This document shows positions 1 through 6,823 of a stretch of DNA of 9,999 nucleotides, piece by piece; position 1 is the stretch's first letter; every line of letters starts with the position of its first letter. The position numbers were made by a program, and so were the translations under genes. Origin of the DNA: Deltaproteobacteria bacterium (GTDB taxonomy: Bacteria > Desulfobacterota > Binatia > Binatales > Binataceae); the NCBI GenBank assembly GCA_021780585.1, contig JAJXYM010000262.1, forward strand, positions 1 to 9,999, given 5' to 3'. Under the pieces are notes generated by a model that did not search any database, had not been told where the DNA came from, and saw only the letters and a list, made by a program, of their open reading frames with translations.

Positions 1-79
1 TCATCGCCGGGTAGGCCTCGATTGAAATTATGCGCCCCATAACGCGCAATCGTAAACCCGGTCGATGACAACCGTTGTC

Positions 80-104
80 GCGCGCCGCGTATCGTGCGGC
101 GCGC
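80..104 (-). terminator. GC-rich hairpin just past the end of the CocE-type hydrolase gene
   Basis: A perfect 9-bp inverted repeat (GCGCGCCGC at 80-88, GCGGCGCGC at 96-104) with a 7-base loop begins 12 bases beyond the hydrolase stop codon. It sits where a transcription terminator would. On the minus strand, however, the stem is followed by GACAACGG, with no U-rich run, so it does not meet the usual criteria for an intrinsic terminator. It may instead protect the mRNA 3' end or assist factor-dependent termination. The rest of 1-116 shows no gene that I can support. Confidence 0.35.
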
Positions 105-116
105 CCCGCGACCGGC

Positions 117-1859
117 TCAGCGTCGCTCTGGAATCACCGGCAGCGTCAGATATGACGCGAAATTGCGGTCGTGCCGGACGGTCTGCATCGCCGGCTGCGT
201 CTCGGTGTCGGCGAAAAGATCGTGGCCGGTGTTCGGATTCCGGTCGAAGCGCGGGAAATTGCTCGAGCTGACTTCCAGCCGGATGCGATGGCCGGCCTTG
301 AACAGGTTTGCCGTTGACCACATATCGATGGTGAATTCGTAAACCTTCCCCGGCTCCATCAGCCGCGGCGCCGATTGCGATTCGCGCACGCGCGCGCGGA
401 TAATCCCATCGGTCAGATTGCGCGCGAAACCGCACGGCCCAACATCGACCAGCTTGGCCGTGAAATCCGTGTCCGGGGCCGACGACGACGCATACAGCGT
501 CAATTTGATCGGGCCCGTCACTTCGAGGTCTTCCGCCAGCGGTTCGGTCGAATAGACCAGCACGTCGCCGCGATGCTCGATCATGGCCTGATCGAAGGCT
601 CCGCCCGGCACTGAATTCGGATAGCAGCATAGCCCGCCGCCGGCGGTCGGAACCGGATTCAGCGGATTATAGAGAAACGCATCGGCCGGTTCGGCTCCCG
701 GCGCGTCGGTCGCCAGCGCGCCGTCGCCATAGGCGCTGTTGGCGCGGCCGCGGCTATGGAGATAGTAGCGGCGCCATTCCGTGCCCGGCAGCGGCCATTC
801 CTTTTCGTCGCGCCATTCGTTGCGGCCCATCACATAGAGCCGCACGGGCGCGCCGTCGGCGGCGCCGTTGGCCTTGCCTTTGAGCCAATGGTCGAACCAG
901 TCGAGCTGCACGCCGTCGAGATCGACCGATATCGGACTCGAACGGAAACCCATATCGACCTGCCCGACCAGGCTCGACAACGGCAGCGTATGATGCCACG
1001 GACCCATCATCAGGGTTGACGCGCGCGCGCCGGCGTTCGCGCCATGCGCCCGCATCCCGAGGTAATTGCGGATCGTGCCGCCCTGAAAGATGTCGTACCA
1101 TCCGCCGATATTCAGCGTCGGTACGTCGATTTCCGCGTGCTTCTCCTCGATCGACAGGGCGCGCCAGTAGGCGTCGTAATTCGGATGGTCGAGCCAGTCG
1201 AAGAAGTAGGGCGCGCCGGCGCGGAACATCGGAAATTCCTTGAGCGGCAGAAAATCCATTCGCTCGCGCATCGTGTCGATCGACCCCATCACGACGCCGA
1301 GTTCCTCGGCCGCTTTGGGATTGCTCGCCCGCTCGCGCATCAGCCGCGCCAGTCCCAGCGAGGTCATCGTCCAGCTCACGTTGAAGAAGAGCGAGAACGC
1401 GCCGCCCTGATAGGTCCAGCCGTCATGATAGTCGCTGGCGGTGATCACCGGGACCATCGCCTTGAGGCTGGGCGGACGGGTCGTCGCCGCGAGCCATTGG
1501 GTCGCGCCCATGTACGACGCGCCGAACGTCCCCACCTTGCCGTCGGCCCACGGCTGGCGCGCCAGATGCTCGATGGTGTCGTAGCCGTCGCGCGCCTCGT
1601 CGGTGAAGCAGGTGAAAACGCCCTCGGAGGCGAAACGCCCGCGGCAATCGACGAAGACCACGTTGTAGCCCCGATTGGCGGCGCGGATCGCGTCGAGCGT
1701 GAGCGAGGAGATCAGCGGGAATTTTTTGTCATAGGGCGTGCGATTCAGCAGCACCGGCAGTTTTTCGGCGCTGTCGGGACGGAACAGGTCGCCCTTCAGC
1801 ACGCAGCCGTCGCGCATCGGGATGTCGATATTTTTTTCGATTACGATCCGTGTGCCCAT
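117..1859 (-). CDS. CocE/NonD-family serine hydrolase (X-prolyl dipeptidyl peptidase-like esterase), 580 aa
   Basis: This is an alpha/beta hydrolase of the cocaine esterase / S15-like family, which cleaves ester or amide bonds in small substrates; the substrate cannot be told from sequence. Residues 1-300 carry the hydrolase core: oxyanion-type TPYDKK with Tyr43, the nucleophile elbow GASYMG with Ser115, the acid in GGWYD (Asp256) and the base in GPWHH (His290). These positions are close to Ser117, Asp259 and His287 of Rhodococcus CocE. Residues from about 330 on match the C-terminal jelly-roll domain (PF08530 type). The 580-residue length is normal for the family (CocE is 574). I chose ATG at 1859 because AGGGAG lies 8 bases upstream and the product begins with the family-like IPMRDG strand; an in-frame start at 1949 would add 30 basic residues with no homologous look. 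No signal peptide is seen, so it is probably cytoplasmic. It is the last gene of a leftward set. The family call is firm; the substrate is unknown. Confidence 0.95.
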   Translation of the reverse strand: MGTRIVIEKNIDIPMRDGCVLKGDLFRPDSAEKLPVLLNRTPYDKKFPLISSLTLDAIRAANRGYNVVFVDCRGRFASEGVFTCFTDEARDGYDTIEHLARQPWADGKVGTFGASYMGATQWLAATTRPPSLKAMVPVITASDYHDGWTYQGGAFSLFFNVSWTMTSLGLARLMRERASNPKAAEELGVVMGSIDTMRERMDFLPLKEFPMFRAGAPYFFDWLDHPNYDAYWRALSIEEKHAEIDVPTLNIGGWYDIFQGGTIRNYLGMRAHGANAGARASTLMMGPWHHTLPLSSLVGQVDMGFRSSPISVDLDGVQLDWFDHWLKGKANGAADGAPVRLYVMGRNEWRDEKEWPLPGTEWRRYYLHSRGRANSAYGDGALATDAPGAEPADAFLYNPLNPVPTAGGGLCCYPNSVPGGAFDQAMIEHRGDVLVYSTEPLAEDLEVTGPIKLTLYASSSAPDTDFTAKLVDVGPCGFARNLTDGIIRARVRESQSAPRLMEPGKVYEFTIDMWSTANLFKAGHRIRLEVSSSNFPRFDRNPNTGHDLFADTETQPAMQTVRHDRNFASYLTLPVIPERR

Positions 1860-1867
1860 GATCAAAG

Positions 1868-1873
1868 CTCCCT
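1868..1873 (-). promoter_or_regulatory. Ribosome binding site that fixes the hydrolase start
   Basis: On the minus strand AGGGAG lies 8 bases before the ATG at 1859. This supports the 580-residue product over the longer reading that starts at 1949. Confidence 0.7.
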
Positions 1874-2028
1874 GCCGGTCGGCGCGGCGCGCCGGTTTCA
1901 GGGTCGCTTCTAGCCCGAGCCGTCGGGCCGCCGCAAGCGCGCGCGACATCCTGATCCCACCGAGCCTGTGCGACGAAGAACTCAGCGGCGCGCGCGGGAC
2001 GGCCTGAAGTTATCGATTGGGCGGAAGG

Positions 2029-2235
2029 CTAAATCACGCGGCGTGGCGGCGGTTCGTCCTTCTGCACGGTCGTGCCGCAGGTCGAACCGCAGGTCGGACA
2101 GACGTATTCGTACTTGTCGCCCTCGGGCAGCACCAGCAGCAGACGCTTGCGCACGGGGACCGCGATTCGGCATTGCGGACAGGCGAGCAGGCTCGCTTCC
2201 AGCCGATCGAATGAGGGGTTACGCCGGGTCGCCAT
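2029..2235 (-). CDS. Small zinc-ribbon protein, 68 aa, function unknown
   Basis: I do not recognise a named family. The protein has two CxxC knuckles, CPQC (Cys19, Cys22) and CPTC (Cys46, Cys49), separated by 23 residues of alternating basic and hydrophobic character (about 23-45). This is the layout of a zinc ribbon, in which two beta-hairpins hold one Zn(II). A fifth cysteine (Cys53) follows closely. The N-terminus is basic and the C-terminus (DEPPPRRVI) is short and proline-rich. GGAG lies 6 bases before the ATG, which is a good ribosome site. It sits between the oxygenase gene and the hydrolase gene on the same strand, about 119 bases after the former and 169 before the latter, so co-transcription is possible. 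Small ribbons of this kind often bind nucleic acid or a partner protein, but nothing here says which. It is likely a real gene because the start signal and both metal knuckles coincide. Confidence 0.7.
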   Translation of the reverse strand: MATRRNPSFDRLEASLLACPQCRIAVPVRKRLLLVLPEGDKYEYVCPTCGSTCGTTVQKDEPPPRRVI

Positions 2236-2314
2236 CGCGTGCTCCGCCTGACGCCCAAGCTGCCATCGCGCGAGTCATGTGGCAAGCCCGCGCCGCCGCC
2301 GTCGCAGGAGGGAT

Positions 2315-2333
2315 TCAGCGCGCATCAGCGCGC
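2315..2333. repeat. Tandem 9-base repeat that also forms a hairpin
   Basis: TCAGCGCGC occurs at 2315-2323 and again at 2325-2333, separated by one base. Because GCGCGC is self-complementary, 2318-2323 can pair with 2328-2333 around the loop ATCA. The element begins 21 bases past the oxygenase stop on the minus strand. There is no U-tract, so I do not call it a terminator. Confidence 0.4.
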
Positions 2334-2354
2334 GGGACGAACGCTCCGGACGGA

Positions 2355-3131
2355 TCAGCGGGCGTCGTGAAAAATGATCCCGAGGGTCATCCGTCGGCCG
2401 CGCGCGATCGTGCTGACGCCGTGACGGACCGCCGCGCGATAGGCGCCGCGCGCGCCCTGGATTGGCCGCCATCGCGTGGCGAAGATCACCGCCATGCCTC
2501 GGGCCAGCGCGATCGCCTCGACCCGCGCCTGCGCCCGCGGCCGATTCTCGGCGAGCAGAAACTCTCCGCCGGCGAAATCAATTTCCGGCCGGCTCAGCAT
2601 CACCGTCGCCTGCAGCGGAAAGAAGAGCTCGCCGTAGAGGTCCTGATGCATGCAGTTGAAGCCGCCGGCGGCGTAGCGCAGCAGCAGCGGCGTTGGCCGC
2701 GACTGGCCGCCGCTATGGCAGGCGCGGAGGAACTCGTCGAGCGTGGGCGGATAATCCGCGCCGAGGCGCAGCGCGCGGCTCCAGCGCGTGGCGATCGGCG
2801 CGAGCCGCCCATAGAGCGACGCGCGGATCGCCGCGACGATCGGTGGCAGAGGCGCGGCGAAGTATTTGTACTCGCCGAGGCCAAAGCGAAACCGCGCCAT
2901 CTCGACCCGCGATCGGAACAGCTCGCGCCGCTCGTACATCCGGGCGACGGCGGCGCATTCGCCGGGCCGCATCAGGGCGGGGACCAGCGCGAAGCCGCGA
3001 TCGTCGAGCGCGGCCGCGATCGCCGGCCAATCCAGCCGCGCGACTCGTCCTTCGATTTCCGCTTCGATCGCCGCCTTTGGTTCCATCCGGATGCCGTTCG
3101 CGCCCGCTCTCGCCGTCATCTCGAACCCCAT
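2355..3131 (-). CDS. 2OG-Fe(II) oxygenase, PF09859/COG3826 (formerly DUF2086) type, about 258 aa
   Basis: This is a predicted non-haem iron, 2-oxoglutarate-dependent dioxygenase. The metal triad is visible as HQD (His162, Asp164) and RHG (His237), followed by a GRR segment (Arg246/Arg247) likely to bind the 2-oxoglutarate carboxylate. Motifs typical of this family are present in order: FRSRVEMARF (72-81), GEYKYFA, RPTPLLLRY (145-153), MHQDLYGE, the FPLQATVMLSRP strand, FAGGEFLL, and the closing TLGIIFHDA. The family is sometimes described as oxidising methylated nucleic acid, a naming by superfamily that I would not rely on; the substrate is open. The start is uncertain. ATG at 3131 has only a weak GGA nearby, ATG at 3119 has GGGG 6 bases upstream, and ATG at 3086 gives an N-terminus closest to what I recall for relatives. 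It diverges from miaB, with about 74 bases between start codons, so the two share a short promoter region. Confidence 0.9.
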   Translation of the reverse strand: MGFEMTARAGANGIRMEPKAAIEAEIEGRVARLDWPAIAAALDDRGFALVPALMRPGECAAVARMYERRELFRSRVEMARFRFGLGEYKYFAAPLPPIVAAIRASLYGRLAPIATRWSRALRLGADYPPTLDEFLRACHSGGQSRPTPLLLRYAAGGFNCMHQDLYGELFFPLQATVMLSRPEIDFAGGEFLLAENRPRAQARVEAIALARGMAVIFATRWRPIQGARGAYRAAVRHGVSTIARGRRMTLGIIFHDAR

Positions 3132-3205
3132 TGGTCCGCGCCGCGTGAAATGGGGGCGCGTTGTATGCCCTCGCGCCGATAGCCTATCATTTGGGGCTGC
3201 TGACG

Positions 3206-4528
3206 ATGGCCGAAAACGAGCATAACCAATCGCCGCGCGTCTGGCTCGAGACCTACGGCTGTCAGATGAATATCGCCGATTCGCAACTGGTGACGGCGGT
3301 ATTGCGCCGCGCCGGCTACGCCACCGCCGCGCGTCCCGAGGACGCCGACGTGATCCTGCTCAACACCTGCGCGATCCGCGAGCATGCCGAGGAGCGGGTG
3401 CTCGGCCGCCTCGGCGATCTCGCGCGGCTCAAGCAGTCGCGGCCGGATTTGCGGCTGGGACTGCTCGGATGCATGGCGCAACATAATCGCGCCGCGCTGA
3501 TCGAAAAGGCGCCGTGGCTCGACCTGGTCGCCGGTCCCGATTCCTACCGGCGGCTGCCCGAGATGCTCGGCGCGGCGGGCTTCGATCCCGCCGTCGATGT
3601 GCGGCTGAATCGCGCCGAGACTTACGGCGATATTGCTCCCGAGTACGCTTCCGGCGTGCGCGCGTATGTTACCGCGATGCGCGGATGCGACAAGTTCTGC
3701 GCCTTTTGCGTGGTGCCATACGTGCGCGGACGGGAGCGATCGGTCGCGCCCGGCGAGATCCTGCGCGAAGCGCGCAAGCTCGCCGAACGCGGCGTGCGCG
3801 AGATCGTCCTGCTCGGCCAGACGGTCAACGCCTATCGCCACGGCGCGACCGATTTCGCCGCGCTGCTGGGTGAACTCGCGCGCGTCGACGGAATCGAGCG
3901 GATTCGCTTCACCTCGCCGCATCCGGCCGACATGACGCCGGCGCTGATCGCCACGATGGCGGCCGAGCCGAAGATTCAGCCGTATCTGCATCTGCCGGCG
4001 CAATCCGGTTCCGACCGGATTCTGGCCGCGATGGAACGCGGCTATACCGCCGGGGAGTATCTGGAGCTGGTGGCGCGGCTGCGCGCGGCGATCCCCGGAC
4101 TCGCGCTTTCGACCGATATCATCGTCGGCTTCCACGGCGAGACCGACGAGGACTACCGCGCGACCGTCGGCCTGATGCGCACGGTCGGCTACGATTCAGC
4201 CTTCACGTTCAAGTATTCGGTGCGCGAGCATACCCGCGCCTTTCGCCTTGGCGACACCGTGAGCGAGGCGGAAAAGGGCCGCCGTCTCGCCGAAGTGATC
4301 GCGCTGCAGGAAGCGATTTCGCTGGAGCGGAATCGCGCGCTGATCGGGCGGGAGTTTCCGGTGCTGGTCGAAGGCCCCGCGCGGCGCGGTGGTGGGATGC
4401 TCGCGGGCAAGACGCCGCAATTCAAGACGGCGGTCTTTGCGGGACGGCCAGCAATCGCGCCGGGCGATACGGTCCGGGTGCGTGTCGCGTCCGCCACCGC
4501 CCACTCGCTGACCTGCGCACTCGCCTGA
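3206..4528 (+). CDS. miaB: tRNA-2-methylthio-N6-dimethylallyladenosine synthase MiaB, 440 aa
   Basis: MiaB is a cytoplasmic radical SAM enzyme that adds a methylthio group to N6-isopentenyladenosine at tRNA position 37, which stabilises codon-anticodon pairing. The N-terminal UPF0004 domain holds the second [4Fe-4S] cluster through Cys19 (YGCQMN), Cys55 (NTCAIR) and Cys89 (GCMAQ). The radical SAM cluster is RGCDKFCAFC, Cys161, Cys165 and Cys168, followed by VPYVRGRERS, the signature shared with MiaB orthologues. The core continues through SPHP, LHLPAQSGS and DIIVGFHGET. The C-terminal residues from about 370 form the TRAM tRNA-binding domain. Domain order and length are those of full-length MiaB. 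I chose ATG at 3206, with GGGG nine bases upstream; an in-frame TTG at 3161 would add 15 residues that look non-homologous. It is apparently a single-gene unit, with an AT-rich spacer following. Confidence 0.96.
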   Translation: MAENEHNQSPRVWLETYGCQMNIADSQLVTAVLRRAGYATAARPEDADVILLNTCAIREHAEERVLGRLGDLARLKQSRPDLRLGLLGCMAQHNRAALIEKAPWLDLVAGPDSYRRLPEMLGAAGFDPAVDVRLNRAETYGDIAPEYASGVRAYVTAMRGCDKFCAFCVVPYVRGRERSVAPGEILREARKLAERGVREIVLLGQTVNAYRHGATDFAALLGELARVDGIERIRFTSPHPADMTPALIATMAAEPKIQPYLHLPAQSGSDRILAAMERGYTAGEYLELVARLRAAIPGLALSTDIIVGFHGETDEDYRATVGLMRTVGYDSAFTFKYSVREHTRAFRLGDTVSEAEKGRRLAEVIALQEAISLERNRALIGREFPVLVEGPARRGGGMLAGKTPQFKTAVFAGRPAIAPGDTVRVRVASATAHSLTCALA

Positions 4529-4576
4529 GCGCCGCGCCGTCACTCTTCCGTAGGTTCCGCTCCCGCTGGGGCCGCC

Positions 4577-4740
4577 TAATTAAATTTGCACTCGTCAAAT
4601 TGACTTAATGGATTGTGATTTTGGGCGATCGCCTGTATTTACGGTTAATCGTATGAAATCAGCCCATTTCACTAAAATCCTTTAGCATTAATTTGCAATT
4701 TTGGGCCAAAAATAGAAACGGATAACGTCCGAAAAGCGAG
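4577..4740 (+). promoter_or_regulatory. AT-rich upstream region of the lipoprotein gene
   Basis: Composition changes abruptly at about 4577, from GC-rich coding sequence to runs of A and T, and returns at the lipoprotein gene. The stretch probably holds that gene's promoter, but no pair of -35/-10 boxes with 16-18 base spacing stands out. TTGACT at 4600-4605 has no good -10 at the right distance, and GATAAC at 4721-4726 is a possible -10 without a clear partner. It also contains a palindrome GGCGATCGCC (4624-4633) and a small hairpin with a CTAAA/TTTAG stem (4672-4685). No intrinsic terminator for miaB is visible in 4529-4576. Confidence 0.45.
4699..4711. promoter_or_regulatory. Dyad TTTTGG-G-CCAAAA, possible operator
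   Basis: A perfect 6-base inverted repeat around a single G lies 36-48 bases upstream of the lipoprotein start, inside the AT-rich spacer. The position and symmetry suit a dimeric regulator site, but only one copy is present here and no regulator gene is nearby. Confidence 0.3.
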
Positions 4741-4746
4741 GAATCA

Positions 4747-5187
4747 ATGAAAAAGCTGTTTGTGGTATCTCTTGGATTGGCGGTCCTGACAGGCAGCGGG
4801 TGTGCGACACTGCTCAAAGGCTCCAACGAACAAGTCATGGTCTCGTCCGACCCCTCGGGCGCCAACGTATCGATCAACGGCCAGCAGACTGGCACGACGC
4901 CGTACGTCACAACAGTCCCGTCGTCGCAAAACCTGCAGATCGAGGTCAGCAAGCCGGGCTATCAGACGGCCTCGGTTACTGACGACGCCAACTTCCGCTG
5001 GGGTTACGAAATCTGGAGCTTCGTCGAATTCGTGATTCCGATGGGCGTTGACATGGCCGACGGCGCGGCGTGGGGCCACGATCAGACAATGGTGGCCGCG
5101 CATCTGGAGCCGTTGCCGAACGTCGGAAAGACCGCTCCGGCGGGCGCGGCGCCGGCGAGCGGGACTTCGCCTCAGCCGACGTCCTAG
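4747..5187 (+). CDS. PEGA-domain lipoprotein, 146 aa
   Basis: This is a predicted exported lipoprotein anchored in the envelope. It opens with the basic MKK, a hydrophobic stretch (4-15) and Cys19 in TGSGC as the likely lipidated residue. The -3 position is Gly rather than the usual Leu, so the lipobox is non-ideal, although the following AT is typical of small lipoproteins. Residues 30-78 form a PEGA-like beta domain (SSDPSGANVSINGQQTGTTP, then the KPGYQ turn), common in surface and carbohydrate-contacting proteins. Residues 88-101 (EIWSFVEFVIPMG) are hydrophobic, as in relatives with a C-terminal helix hairpin before a conserved VDMADGAAW segment. The tail (124-146) is a Pro/Ala/Ser/Thr linker of low complexity. 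GAGG lies 5 bases before the ATG. It appears to be a lone gene. The molecular role is unknown; a small structural or stress-related envelope protein is a reasonable guess. Confidence 0.85.
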   Translation: MKKLFVVSLGLAVLTGSGCATLLKGSNEQVMVSSDPSGANVSINGQQTGTTPYVTTVPSSQNLQIEVSKPGYQTASVTDDANFRWGYEIWSFVEFVIPMGVDMADGAAWGHDQTMVAAHLEPLPNVGKTAPAGAAPASGTSPQPTS

Positions 5188-5195
5188 TCCGTTTC

Positions 5196-5222
5196 GGGAC
5201 CCTTCGCTGCGCTCAGGGTGAC
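5196..5222 (+). repeat. Short palindromic intergenic repeat, copy A
   Basis: The element reads GGG, stem ACCCT, TC, inner stem GC, loop TGC, GC, TC, stem AGGGT, GAC. It starts 8 bases after the lipoprotein stop codon, so in RNA it would also fold at that transcript's 3' end. Its partner, copy B, lies on the opposite strand at 5274-5302. Stem bases differ between the copies but pairing is preserved. From memory, motifs of this form recur in intergenic DNA of many environmental bacteria; that is recollection, not a search. Confidence 0.75.
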
Positions 5223-5273
5223 GTGGATGCGGTCGTTTTAACCAAATTCCATTTCCCGCTTGGATCCCCGCTC

Positions 5274-5302
5274 GTCATTCTGAGCCGCAGGCGAAGAATC
5301 CC
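5274..5302 (-). repeat. Short palindromic intergenic repeat, copy B (inverted relative to copy A)
   Basis: Read on the minus strand the element is GGG, stem ATTCT, TC, inner stem GCC, loop TGC, GGC, TC, stem AGAAT, GAC. Compared with copy A, two C:G pairs of the outer stem have become T:A pairs and the inner stem is one C:G pair longer. The flanks, internal loop and apical loop are identical. The two copies face each other across 51 bases. Confidence 0.75.
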
Positions 5303-5370
5303 CGTCAATTAAATTCCTGCACAGTGACCAGGGCGCAGCGCGGGAAATCGTCAATCGCCGCTGTTGGCCG

Positions 5371-5413
5371 AAAAGAGACGGGCGGCGGAAGGCTCGAAGC
5401 CTCCCGCCGCCCG
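5371..5413 (-). terminator. Intrinsic terminator of the DUF1329 gene
   Basis: The stem pairs 5379-5388 with 5404-5413 (10 bp), then after one A/C mismatch pairs AGGCT with AGCCT around the loop CGA. On the minus strand it is followed at once by TCTCTTTT (5378-5371). It begins 39 bases past the DUF1329 stop codon. The strong GC stem and U-rich tail on this strand only make it a unidirectional leftward terminator. Confidence 0.88.
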
Positions 5414-5452
5414 CCGGTTATTCAGGCTGTCAGGATGGGATACTGATTCGCG

Positions 5453-6811
5453 TCAGCGCATGATCTGCATCAGGCCCGACGGGGTGGCGTATTTGACGCC
5501 GTTGAACCATTCCTTCGGCGCGTTGTTGTTGAGAAACGGCTTGCGCTTCGCCTCATTGCCGAATCCCGACCAAATCGTCATGTGCGTGTTCTGCAGGTCC
5601 CACGCCATCGAGGCGACGCCGTCCCATACGTTGTTGCCGAGGCCGGGGACGTCGCCGATATCATTCAGATAAGCGATCGACTTCCAGAGCTTGGCGTTCG
5701 AATCGAACAGATCGACCCAGTCGCCATCCCACGTCGCCAGGTCGATGTACATCACGCGATGCGAGTAGCAATAGCCGGGCGCCTCGCTGGCGATGCGATG
5801 GACGTCGTTGAGGATCATGTTGCGGACTTCCCACTTGCCCCATGACGGCTTCGGCCATCCCAGCGGCATATCGTAACCCGCGGGCATTTCGGCGCCGTCG
5901 GTGTTGAATTTCGCCAGCGTCAGGATTTTACGATTGCCGAGGTAGTCGCCCGTATAGATCGACGTGGTGCCGTTGAAGCCGTTGGTCTTGGCGTCGTCAT
6001 AAGTCCAGTCGAAGCCGAACACCGGCGAGCAGCGCGAAGACGCCGACAGCCGCAGCGAACGGCGCAGGGCCGGCACGAAGACGAAAGTGTCGGGGAACGG
6101 ATTCTTCTCCTGGTCGGTATAGAACATCGAGAGCGAAGCGGTGTAGCGGGCCTGCTCCGGGGTTTCCTCCATGGCCCATTCGGCGTACCAGGTGCCGGGC
6201 GCGTAGTCGTACTTGGTCGGGAAATTGGGGTCGGTGATGTAATCGGTCCAGCGATAGGTCAGGATCAGCGTGGTGGGCGCGACGTCGCCGTATTTATCGA
6301 TCGCCCAGACACTGGCGTAATTCTCCGGCGCGTTGACGTACAGCGCGGGGACGTACGCATAGTAGGCGTTGACCATGATCTTCCAGCCCTTTTGCGGATC
6401 CTGCGGATTCGGAAAAGGCGTGCCGCCATGGTAGTTTTTGAGCACATAGTGCCCGTTGGGCAGGATTTCGAAACTGGTCTGCGGACCGTATTTCTCGGTG
6501 GCCTCGGTCCAGGTCTTCGGAACTCCGCCTTCGTGCGTCGGGCCAACCGGAATCGAGACGTCGGCCGGCATCTTCCAGCCGTAGCTGCCCTCGAACAGCT
6601 TGATCATGCCGAGCGGCATGAACTGTTTGTATTGCTGCCAATTGGACATCGTGATGACGGTGCCGTCAGGAATCGAACCCTGACTGGCCGTCATCTTCAT
6701 CCAGTCGGCCATCTCGCTGTAGTCGGTGCTGGCGTCCGCCAACAACATCGATGGCGTAAGACAGAGCGCCACCAGCGCGCCCAACACCAAAATCCCCAGT
6801 TTATTTTTCAT
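5453..6811 (-). CDS. DUF1329 (PF07044) exported protein, 452 aa
   Basis: The match to DUF1329 rests on the ordered motifs YHGGTPFPNP (127-136), GWKIMVNAYYAY (142-153), the strand FVFVPALRRSLRLSASSRCSP (243-263), FDWTYDD (267-273) and a late HRVMYID segment. Residues 1-26 form a signal peptide: basic MKNK, a hydrophobic core and a likely cut near LLADA. The product is therefore periplasmic or outer-membrane associated. Family members have no established enzymatic activity; they often sit with outer-membrane or RND-type export genes and are suspected to handle hydrophobic compounds. Such partners are absent here. GGAGG lies 6 bases before the ATG, a strong ribosome site, and a dedicated terminator follows, so this is a single-gene unit and probably well expressed. 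The length is normal and the gene intact. The family call is firm; the role is unknown. Confidence 0.93.
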   Translation of the reverse strand: MKNKLGILVLGALVALCLTPSMLLADASTDYSEMADWMKMTASQGSIPDGTVITMSNWQQYKQFMPLGMIKLFEGSYGWKMPADVSIPVGPTHEGGVPKTWTEATEKYGPQTSFEILPNGHYVLKNYHGGTPFPNPQDPQKGWKIMVNAYYAYVPALYVNAPENYASVWAIDKYGDVAPTTLILTYRWTDYITDPNFPTKYDYAPGTWYAEWAMEETPEQARYTASLSMFYTDQEKNPFPDTFVFVPALRRSLRLSASSRCSPVFGFDWTYDDAKTNGFNGTTSIYTGDYLGNRKILTLAKFNTDGAEMPAGYDMPLGWPKPSWGKWEVRNMILNDVHRIASEAPGYCYSHRVMYIDLATWDGDWVDLFDSNAKLWKSIAYLNDIGDVPGLGNNVWDGVASMAWDLQNTHMTIWSGFGNEAKRKPFLNNNAPKEWFNGVKYATPSGLMQIMR

Positions 6812-6823
6812 ATTCTCCCTCCA

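Noticed and set aside
1044..1913. Long open reading antisense to the CocE-type hydrolase
   Set aside because: The hydrolase triad and both domains are read from the minus strand; this plus-strand product is compositionally typical of a shadow frame.
3161..3190. Possible miaB promoter, TTGTAT with TATCAT 18 bases apart
   Set aside because: The -35 box matches at only 3 of 6 positions, and the implied transcription start would fall at or inside the ribosome binding region, leaving almost no leader.
3116..4135. Long open reading antisense to miaB
   Set aside because: It is a shadow of miaB in GC-rich DNA; every MiaB motif lies on the plus strand and the antisense product resembles nothing.
4624..4633. 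GGCGATCGCC palindrome as a HIP1-like repeat
   Set aside because: The core GCGATCGC also occurs inside coding sequence near 2509 and 3005, as expected in GC-rich DNA, so there is no sign of a special element.
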